From: Microdochium bolleyi
Lineage: Eukaryota; Ascomycota; Sordariomycetes; Xylariales; Microdochiaceae
Assembly (NCBI GenBank): GCA_001566295.1
Contig: KQ964246.1
Span: 2,232,001-2,296,000, forward strand
Length of the DNA: 64,000 bases
Reading direction: 5' to 3'
Shown: one piece after another, positions 11,043 to 19,849 of the stretch
Numbering within the stretch: position 1 is the first letter of the stretch
How the letters are laid out: the number at the start of each line of letters is the position of its first letter
Notes under the pieces: model-generated
Databases searched by the model: none
What the model was told of the DNA's origin: nothing
The model's input: only the letters and a program-made list of their open reading frames with translations
Program-made: the position numbers and the translations under genes

Positions 11043-11399
11043 GTGTCCTTGAGACTCCAAAGAGATGAACTATGGAAAAATACGAAGCACAAGTCGTTGG
11101 AGTACTTGGGGTGGAAAACATGAGAGCAACGCACATGAGAGGGCCACAATAACACGGACACGAAACGCAAGAGACCGCTCAGGAGCAGGCAATAGTAGAA
11201 AAGCACACGTGATTACTTGATTCGGCTAAAGTATGGATAGAATGACACCTTCTTGTGATGACAGAGTTGACGGCGAGTGCGACAGTGGACAGGGAACGCA
11301 ACAACTAACAGAAAACGGCAGCCGAAGGCATATCAGGTTGACGGATAACGCAGATCCATGGACAGCCTAGTTTCAATGGAAAGTTCGCCCGTCTCAAGA
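11043..11399. other. Intergenic, convergent 3' ends
   Basis: This is 357 bp between the stops of the aldo-keto reductase and the AAA ATPase. It holds the 3' untranslated regions. No gene is seen. Confidence 0.45.
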
Positions 11400-13773
11400 T
11401 CACGCCGCTGGCATCTCCAGAGCCTTCAAAGCCTGAGTGCGTTTTTCTGCTAGCAGCCACAGACGGTCACTGGGCACCTTGCCTCCTGACTTGAGCGAGA
11501 GAAGCTGCGCAGACTTGATCAGATTCTTGATCTCCCTTCCGTTCAGCGGGAGCTCCGCGAGCTTGTCCAACGTGCTGCCATCCGTGATGTCGAACCGCTC
11601 GCGGCCCGCCCGCTCGATGAAGTTCTCCCAGACCTGGCGCCTCGCGGCGGCGCCCAGGTCGTGGTACGGCAGGAACAGGTCCACCCGAGACTGGAAGGCG
11701 TGGTCGATGCTCGTGATGCGATTGGTCGTGAGGAATAGGATGCCCTGGTAGTACTCGAGCTTGGTGAGGAAGATCGACACAAGTTCGTTGCGGGCGAGCG
11801 ACTCGCTCGTGCGTTCGCCCAAGAAGACGTCCGCCTCGTCCAGTCTTTTTCTGTTAGCCCTACTTGTAATCTCCATGTCGCTGGCTTATTCTGCCATTCT
11901 CGTTCCTTGTTGTGGCTCGAAGGAGGAGGGGGGGGGGGGGGGGTTCAAAGTGGAATACTTACAGTAGCATAGCGTTCCACATGCGGCAGAGCTCGAGGGC
12001 TCGCGTGAGGGCCGCCTCAACTTCTGAGGGTTTGGTGCCGAGGTCGCCCGCACTCATCGAGTACAAGGGCACGCGGGACCGCTCGGCCACGGCCTCGGCA
12101 GTGAAGGTCTTGCCTACGCCGGGCGGGCCGAACATGAGGATGATCAGGCCGCGGCCCTTGTCCGGGATGAAGTCGTCGAACTCGCCCTTGGAGAGGGACT
12201 TGTTCTCGACGAATGCCCAGGCGAGCTCCTTCTCGCCGCCGGGCAGGACCAACTTCTCAAAAGCCTCGTCGTTCCAGGCCATGTCCCGCAGGTCGTCGAT
12301 GCGGAGCTCGCACCAGTGCTTGGCCTTGAGGTCGAAGCCTTTGACCCAGGGGGTGGCCATGAGGAGCTGTTCTTCAGCGAGAGGCACGAGAGTCTCGATA
12401 CGCTCGGCCGGACCCTTGGCAGCAGGGCTGTCGTCGACGGGAAGAGCATACTGAGCCTCGAACTCGTTGTCCTCCATCTGAGCGTCGTCTTTGTCGGCAG
12501 TGTTGCCGTTTTCGTCGGTCTCATCCTCGTCGCTGCCGGAGAGAGCCCGGAGCTTGGGGCGCACGATGTTGCAGGAGCGGTAGTATGCGTAAGCATCAAC
12601 ACAGACCTTGCCAGCAACCTGGACATTCGAGTTAGCAGGCGGTTCATGGACCACAAGTACTGTGCTCCTCTTCACTTACAGGCCTCTGCTCAGGTTTCTC
12701 GGTCTCCAGTAGAATCTTGGCACCATTGGACATCATGTAGTGATACCCACGAAGCTTCTCGAACTTGCGACCTCTTTCAATCATCTGGGCCCGGATAGCT
12801 TCCTCTTCCCGAGCAAACGTCAACGGGAAGGCTGGCAGGCTCGTCACACGACGGTACCCCGCGTATTCCCATATGGTCACGCTCGTGCTTGCCCAGCCGG
12901 TCTCCTGGCCGTTCCAGTCAACGTACTCGAGATGGATGACCCACCCTTCGGGGTTACAGTTTGTGCGTGGCTTCTTCTTGTACTTGATGACGCGGCAGAC
13001 TGTCTCCGCGCCGTAGATGGTCGTCTTCGCAATAGAACTAGGCGGAAAGATCTGCCAGAGGTCTGGGAATGAGACCTTCCCGGATCGCTTGGTCTGGGCG
13101 AGAGAAGCGACCGACGAGGCGATCAAAGGTGCCAGGAACGCGATGAGTGCAGATGCCGCGTTTCTCAGTGGTCCAGGGGTGGCACACGCATGGTAGGTCT
13201 TGAGATCCTCCCACCGGTGCACGAGGGGCATCAAAGGCGGATCAAACGTGTAGTTCTCGACCTCGAGGTCCAGATCCTGGTACTTAGCCAGTACCTTGTC
13301 CAAAACTGAACGCATATTGAGATCCTGGATCGTGATGCTTTTGGTTACCCAGTGCTTGTTGACAAACTCGTGGCGGTGGATGATGGGGACGTTCTGTGTG
13401 GCCGCTGTGAGGTGTTCCTCCTCGGCGTCGACATTGTCGTGCTCGGCCCAGCGCTCGGGGCACGAGTTGTACTCGCATCGGTGGCGGTACCACTTGCTCA
13501 CAAGCTTGGACGAGTAACCGAACTGGGACGCCTCGGATGCACCTGTGCTTGTGAGAGCGAGGGGGGTGATGCCGACGACACCCTGCAGGATCTCGTCCAT
13601 CTGGGTCGTGGAGCTCTCCTGGACGACCTGAGGCTCAGTGTCCGAGGAGCTTTCACTGTCCTCATCGTAGTCATGGTTACGACCTGGTAGCTTATTGTCA
13701 GCCTGCCTGTGTCTCAGGGACCATCGTTGTTTTTCATCGTACTCTTACGGGCAGTCTGCTTGGTTCTAGCCAT
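11400..13773 (-). CDS. AAA+ ATPase (fungal DUF7025-type) with a histone H3 tail-like N-terminus
   Basis: Four exons, 13773-13749, 13683-12680, 12618-11963 and 11844-11400, encode 709 residues. Introns are 65 nt (GTAAGA, branch GCTGAC, CTACCAG), 61 nt (GTAAGT, GCTAAC, TCCAG) and 118 nt (GTAAGT, CTAAC, AAAAG). The ATG has an ideal context (CACCATGG). The product starts MARTKQTARRNHDYDED. Residues after Met1 equal histone H3 1-8, with Arg in place of Lys9. A Ser/Asp-rich linker and a long N-terminal region follow, of the kind found in fungal DUF7025 ATPases. Then comes one AAA module with Walker A GPPGVGKT, Walker B MLLLDEADVFL (made only by the third splice), sensor LTTNR and an Arg-finger segment FQSRVDLFL. 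The family may remodel proteins, but its substrates are unknown. The nuclear role suggested by the tail is inference. The family name rests on memory of domain layout. Confidence 0.85.
11845..11962 (-). other. Intron 3 of the AAA ATPase with a 16-G/C homopolymer
   Basis: The intron has donor GTAAGT and a run of 16 G on the plus strand at 11928-11943 (C in the transcript). It ends GGGCTAACAGAAAAAG. Using AAG at the end restores Walker B (MLLLDEADVFL). Using the earlier CAG would insert Lys-Arg and place the acceptor only two bases past the branch site. Confidence 0.7.
13684..13748 (-). other. Intron 1 of the AAA ATPase, splitting the H3-like codons
   Basis: This 65 nt intron starts inside the ninth codon (C|GTAAGA), has branch GCTGAC and ends CTACCAG. 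Spliced, codon nine is CGT (Arg), followed by CGT (Arg), AAC (Asn). Unspliced, the frame reads CGT AAG AGT ACG (Arg-Lys-Ser-Thr), as in histone H3 residues 8-11, and stops eight codons later. Confidence 0.8.
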
Positions 13774-13887
13774 GGTGGGTGACAGTCGAATCTCCGACAG
13801 GCATGAAATGAATCTGGTGGCACCAAGGGTAGCTGTTGTATGATGAGAAAGTAAAGTTTTGTTCAGACCGGTGCGATATTCTATCGC

Positions 13888-13895
13888 TATATATA
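13888..13895 (-). promoter_or_regulatory. Candidate TATA box of the AAA ATPase gene
   Basis: TATATATA about 115 bp upstream of the ATG of the H3-tailed ATPase. Assigned by position and sequence only. Confidence 0.4.
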
Positions 13896-15576
13896 CACGT
13901 CAGTTGGCTTGTAGCTCAGTAGTGCCTGAGGCGCCCATGATCATTTTGCGAACTAACACAAGGCAACATCAGCAATAATGGAGACTTATTTGTGGGATAT
14001 CTGCTACAGAGCAATCTCATTATTGGCCAGAACTCGAGGTCGCAAGGCTACAGTCACACATGCAGGGTTTATGGGAGCCGTACAGGATGAAGAAACAGCA
14101 TAAGGCAACCCAGTTCAGGGAGTCCTAGGCAGCGAAGCGGGGCCGAACGGCAACTTAGGCCAATCAGCATAGTCGTTGACCGAGCCCCACAAAAGGACTT
14201 GCACCTTGGGGCAGACAACTTTGGGACTCTGTCATGACATGATCAAGTATGGTGGGAAGCAGCCGATGACTCAGAGACCCTCAAGCAGGAATACACTGCT
14301 TGAAGAATGTGCCAAGAATTTCCCCACGTCATCGCTTACTTCAGACCTTCGTAGGCTGGCATCAAATGCCCATTGAAATCCCCAGTGTACAAAGTCTCAA
14401 GCTCAAAACTTCTGTTGGATTTGGGATCCGAGGCCGTGAAGGATGGTTCGCTCAGGTGCTTCTTGCAGCGAGATCTACAAACCGAAGTTTGACTCTCGCA
14501 AGGACTTCGTCAAATTACAATAATGATGAACGGGGTACCCCTCAACTCCTGTTGGTGGGTAATAACTGTCGCGCCGCCACAGCCAACGATTCCGTCGAGA
14601 ACGTCGAGACTACATGAGCAAGTGTTAGCGTGCTTTTCCTGTTTGTGTGCTTGTGCGGCCGACTCGGAGCGTCGAATCAGGTGCTATCCAGCATCTTGAC
14701 GTTCTATTAACAATTTTCGTCGATAAGCCTTTACGACAACTACAGCTATTTCGCCGCATCATTTACGGCGAGCATATTGTAGAAAATGATAGAACTCTTA
14801 CAACTACGATGAAGTGCTTCGTTTCGATCAACAAAATTCTTAAGACTACTCTGATCAACAGATCTCGGTGCAAATACTAATCTTCAACCTCGTTACCAAG
14901 TGTGGTAAGGGCGAGTTGGTGCACCTCAAACGGCGACTCCCCAAAACTTCCAAGTCAGAGGTAGAAGTCCTTCACATTTGGCCCACCACCACATCATGTC
15001 CCATTAATGGAAATGAGACGCCGAGGGCACTCAGATATTTGGCGCAAGCCTCAATGCAACACAGCCTTATGTAGTACTGATGGTCATTCTGCAGCGCATC
15101 CTCACGAAGCCGAGAAGATACTTACAGGATCGCCAGTCGACTGGAACAGAGTCAACCTCAGTGCTCCGAGCTTCAAGTTTCACTTTCATCCAAATTTTCT
15201 CAAAATCGAGGTTTATATCAAAGTATCATACGAAACTGTGTTTGATCGAGGAAGCAAGACAAGACAAAGTTGTAATAGCTACAATTTAACTATTGTTTGT
15301 AAGGGGTGGGTTAGGTTTGCGCAGACTCAAAGAGCAACCAACCCATTGGTTCTTAACCACAGGGCGGGATAAAGCAGGGTTTGTTTCATCACAAAGGGCA
15401 GACTCGGTTCCTCGTGCTCTGCCATCTCTTTTGCAACGAACAGTTGGGAGTCTACTCGCGCCGCCCCACTCACTTACACTGCACTCGCTGCTCTCCCAAC
15501 CACAACTCAACTGCACAACTTCTCGCACCCAACCACCATCTCCTCCTCTCGCACACAACAACCCCAACATTCTACA

Positions 15577-15633
15577 GTAAGCAACAACACTACTACATAG
15601 CTCATCTTAGTCCACTAACTCCTCCTTCTACAG
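15577..15633 (+). other. Probable 5' UTR intron of the following gene
   Basis: A 57 nt segment with donor GTAAGC, branch ACTAAC and acceptor TTCTACAG lies in a C/T-rich leader about 130 bp before the ATG at 15764. Confidence 0.5.
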
Positions 15634-15763
15634 ACACGTTCATCTTGGTCAGAAGCTGGTCTTCCGCTCATCAAACTCGACAATCCGGCTGGCTCCGGAG
15701 ACGTTCACTTTGCAGTCACCCCCCACTTACACAATCACAACCAAAGACGGGGTCAACGCAGAA

Positions 15764-17299
15764 ATGGCATCCAGCAGCGACCAGGCTCCAATCAGCCCGG
15801 TTGTGGCCTCGTTCCCTTATCAGACCTTCGACTTTGGCGGCATCCTCAACTCGCGCAGCATCTTCCAAGCAGACAAGATACCCAGTACTAAGCAGAACTT
15901 CGAAGCTGTGCTGAAATCTCCCCTTGCCCCTAGAGAATGGAAGATTGTCACTAATGCCAAGAACCCTACTCTCCGTCACTTCGACGCCACCCAGCACCAC
16001 CTTCGCGGGCTTCATGGTCCTGACCTGTATCGCAAGCTATTCGATGCTTTTGGCCTTCCCGAGCCAGACATGATGCAAAAGATCGTCACTTACCTCGCCG
16101 ATATCCACCCTATGGCTTACCCGCAGAAGGGCTCGCTCCACAAAAGAGTCTACAGAGCCCTCAAGACCATCAAGGCTCGGGGTGCGGCCAAGGACTGGGC
16201 CCCCAATGCAGACCTTCGAGCTGATGAGCTCGTGGTGGAGGCCCTGTGGGCGCTGGCAATCGTAGGGACCACGACGGGCGGCTTCGGAGTCCTTGCCAAA
16301 GCCCTTGTTGACTTGCTCAACGAGACAGGTTTGACCTGGATCATGCTCCCTCCCGACGTTCAGAACGTTCCTGACTGCTGGAAATCTTGGGCCCGCAAGA
16401 TCCGCGCCGCGCGTGCTTCAGATGTCTCACCTGCAGACAACAGCCGCCCGCCCCAAAGTGATGGTGCGCCCCCAGTCAACACCCCGCCAACTTCTCTCCC
16501 CATTGAGCAGGATGACGATGTCATCTTCGAAGGCTCGAGACACGTTCGGCTTCAAGTAAGTCTCACCTTACAATCACATATCTTCTGAGCCGTCTACTAA
16601 TTGAAGCAGAACTCGCAGGACAATAACAAGCAGGATCCCACAATCAAAGGAGAGCCCAACTCCGATTCCATTGAGACTCCTGTCGATCAGCCACTCAGTG
16701 CAAGCCCGGCTGCGCCATCGGACCCAGACAACAGCCCCTTTGACTCCCGCGAAGACGCGGCTATGAACTACTACCATCTAGACACACTCGATGACGTTCG
16801 TGACATGCACACGCAGCTGTACACTCCCCAGCTCGACATGGAGGACTGGATCCATCCTAACATGACCACTTCTGACTGGCTCCAAGCCTTCGAGGAGTTC
16901 CAGGCCTACACTAACGCGAGAACCATCATGAGCATCAAAGTCGCCGTGGTTCAGACGCTCATGGGCCCAGCCATCACCGAGCGTGTCGAGCGGGCCATCC
17001 GCGACATGCAGCGTCGGGGCGACGTCCCTGTTGCCGTTGCCGACCGCCAGCATGTTCGCTGGAGCAGCCAGTTCAGAATCAACCACCGTCTACAGCAAGC
17101 CACTGACAACCTGACTCGGGCCGTCGAATCGGCACAGCATGATGTTGTCGAGCTCCGAGCTGAGCACGCCCGCAAGCTCGAAGACATGCAGAAGGCCCAT
17201 AAGGCCGAGCTGGAGCAAAAGGACCGACGCCAGGAGCGCAAGCGCCGATTTGATGTCGAGGAATTCGGACAGATTGCGAAGCGACGACGATCCGAATAA
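15764..17299 (+). CDS. Hypothetical protein with C-terminal coiled coil and basic tail
   Basis: Two exons, 15764-16555 and 16610-17299, are separated by a 54 nt intron (GTAAGT, branch CTACTAAT, AAGCAG), giving 493 residues. I do not recognise the family. The first 230 residues are ordered and partly helical, with WKIVTNAKNPTLRHF, DLYRKLFDAFGLPEPD and a hydrophobic stretch VVEALWALAIVGTTTGGFGVLAKALVDLL. A Pro/Ser/Asp-rich linker follows, then a second ordered part. The C-terminus is a likely coiled coil (RLQQATDNLTRAVESAQHD, ARKLEDMQKAHKAELEQKD). It ends in a basic tail KDRRQERKRR to AKRRRSE that may be a nuclear localisation signal. The start is the first in-frame ATG after the leader. It is transcribed in the same direction as the next gene. 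Confidence 0.7.
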
Positions 17300-17628
17300 G
17301 CTCAATCGGAAGGAGAATAGGAGCTTGGAAAGAAGAAGAACACACAACTGTAAATATACTTATACCAGTACATTATCTATATCACCGGATTCACGGCAAG
17401 TTTCTCGATACTTCTGAGTCTTTACATGGGCGTATCAGTGTTTCAGATCCACCGATTTCGTATCCTCAAATGTGCCGTAGAGCTATGGGAGGCAGACTAC
17501 ATACACAGAATACGAGCTTATGGGGGCAGTGCCTGCGAAGTCCCACTTTTCAACCTGGCGAATGTGCCTAATTCGTCCACAGCCCCATAAAAATAGAGTT
17601 GATCAGCCAATCACGACTCAATACTTCC
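17300..17628. other. Intergenic
   Basis: This is 329 bp between two genes on the plus strand. It holds the terminator of the first and promoter of the second. No specific element is recognised. Confidence 0.4.
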
Positions 17629-19473
17629 ATGAAGCAACCCTCTCGCCGAATGAGACAAGGACCAATCGTAGCTGCCTCAGGCAGCGCTGACTCAACGGGC
17701 TCGGGTGACCCAGGCTGCAAAGCCGGTGCGGCGCTATATGCAAGCGGATATGACACTCTTGCCGAACCAGTCGAGGATTCTACCTCAAATACACGATATC
17801 AGGGCTTGATTCTTTTAAACCCACGGTCCCCACTGACTTTCTTCGGAGTAGTCCAACCCCAACATTGCGAAACGGCTCCTCATCCCACAGACAATCCACA
17901 GTGGGGACACAGCTCAACCATGATTGAACGGTTCACAGATTTCTCCCCATGGGAAGATTCCGATTGGGAATCGCCGCCCCATTACGCCGGGTTTGACGAC
18001 GATGCCAGTGCGCCTGGCTACGACACGGATGATTCCTGGCACGTTCTGCGGCAGGAGCGCGACAACGAGCCTACCACGGTTAGTCCGCAGATCGTGGACG
18101 AAAAGAACAGCGAGGAACCGGAAACAGGCCGCATTTCAGAAACAAGCCAGCCCCCATGCGAGCACTGGGCTCCACGACATTGCCAGCTGACCGACTCGTC
18201 GTGGCAGTGCTGTGCCTGCTCTGATCTACGCCCCAGGAGTGAGTCTGACTTGTACGAGACATGTGTAGATGGCGTGGGAGTAGCCGAAGCAGTTAGTCGA
18301 TGGGAGCACTACTGCCCTGGCTGCAAGCAGGCTCATGATCCTGCATCAGAAATCAGTTCGGAGGAGAAAGTCGTTCTGCGGCTAGCTCGGGGTCAAGTAC
18401 ATGATACAGATACACATGTTGGAGCATCAGCGGAGGAACCGACAACTCTTCAAGAGGCTATACCCACGACACACTCCAGCAATCCCGACAACACCTCCAC
18501 CAGCACCGCTCAGCGAGAACAAGGAAGTCTGACGTCCCAACCCACCACCACACGCCCTGCTACCCAGGCGCCTCGGAACAACACCCTCGCCCGCGCCCTC
18601 CTCTTCCAAGCAACCCGCTGCAAGCACTGGGTCAACCGTCTCTGCCACTTGACCTCCACTCAAGGCCGGTGCTGCGAGTGTACCGACGCCCGCAGCCCCG
18701 AATTGACCGCCACCGCCGTCTACTTCACCGTGTACGTCGACGGCAAGGGCCACCTGGGCGGCGCGGAGCAATACATGCACTACTGCCCCGGGTGCAAGGC
18801 CTCGTGCGAGGCCGCGCACGGCCCCGCAGTCCGGACCACGGTCAAGGCGGACCTGGAGAGGCTCGAGTTCCAGCGGCGGCGGCATCTACAGCTACACCAG
18901 CAGCAGCAGCAACAATACCTAGGCCACCTCGCGGTGTACCCAGGGTCAGGAAACACGGGCGTGGCGACGACCGTAACATCGCCGTACCCAGCGCGGACGC
19001 CCAAGATCCGCAGGAAGCTGAGGCAGCACCTGCAGCAGCAGTTGCCGCGGATGCTGTACACGCCGACTGACCCGCGCGAGTGCCCGCACTGGGCGATCTA
19101 CGACTGTGTGCTCAAGGCCCGGCGGTGCTGCGCTTGCGCGGACAACAGGGCCCACGCGGAGCGCTATGTCAAGTACGTCGACGGCCAGGGCAACGTGTTG
19201 GCCGCCACACGGTGGGAGTACTACTGCCCTGGCTGCTGCAAGGCTGGTGAGTTCCTTTGACTTTTATTGTGTACCTTCTGTTTGATGTTCTGTTCCGCGT
19301 GGCTCCTCGGAAATTGGGACTCTGGCCCGGTCCATAAGGACAAAAGGTCTTGGGCGGTAACATGACGCTAATACTTACGATTTCTAGGCATGGAGATCGC
19401 CGGCCGCGGGGATGACGGCTTTCGATACGTCAACTGGCTGAAGTGGAAGAAGGGCGCGTCAGAACCTGCGTGA
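17629..19473 (+). CDS. Protein with three Cys/His-rich repeat modules (putative zinc-binding), unknown function
   Basis: Two exons, 17629-19246 and 19388-19473, are joined over a 141 nt intron (GTGAGT, TTTCTAG), giving 567 residues. A later in-frame ATG at 17920 has better context (CAACCATGA) and would give 470. I do not recognise the family. Three modules of 52-59 residues lie at about 177-232, 331-389 and 485-536. Each contains CxHW, then CxL, then CCxCxD, then VDGxG, and ends YCPGC. The regular Cys/His spacing suggests metal binding. Linkers are Thr/Ser/Pro-rich, with a poly-Gln stretch (HLQLHQQQQQQ) before the third module. The N-terminus is acidic (WEDSDWESPPHYAGFDDDAS). The intron falls just after the third module; the last exon adds 27 residues ending WKKGASEPA. 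Confidence 0.72.
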
Positions 19474-19849
19474 TTTAGACGGTCTTGAGAAAGATACCCA
19501 GCGAAAGCACGTTATTACCCAAATTTCTGTGGAAATACTATCTCCACAACACAATGATCGAGTCTACGTTCTCTTCACACGTATCTCCTGTCGGGGGAGG
19601 GAATACGGACTACCAACAAAGATGGAGATGATCAAGTTTTCTGAAGCACAGCTTTGATGGGTGGAAGGGAATGATTCAACAAATGTTATTTTTACGAGAA
19701 CCATACTTCGGCCTAAACGACGTTACGTGATGTGCATAAGTTCAAACTGGGTATCCTTCCTGCTATTCTGCTTCAAAATTCGGTCCCTTTCTCATTTTCT
19801 TCAGAGTCGCCGGCAACACCACCACTTGTCTTTGCAAGGCTTCTCTGCC
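19474..19849. other. Intergenic, convergent 3' ends
   Basis: This is 376 bp between the stops of the Cys-rich repeat gene and DUR3. No gene is seen. Confidence 0.4.

Larger units (their letters stand above)
13774..15763. other. Long intergenic region between AAA ATPase and next gene
   Basis: This is about 2 kb between divergent genes. At 13888-13895 TATATATA lies about 115 bp upstream of the ATPase start on the minus strand and may be its TATA box. The stretch 14650-14900 is more AT-rich than its neighbours, without a recognisable gene or transposon. From about 15440 the sequence turns C/T-rich, as in fungal 5' leaders. Confidence 0.45.

Noticed and set aside
13738..13773. Idea that the H3-like codons are a separate truncated histone H3 pseudogene
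   Set aside because: Similarity ends after eleven residues, and good splice signals join the codons in frame to the ATPase. A fused first exon explains the data better.
14500..15300. AT-richer stretch considered as a mutated transposon remnant
   Set aside because: No terminal repeats, no transposase or reverse transcriptase motif in any frame, and no strong dinucleotide bias visible by eye.
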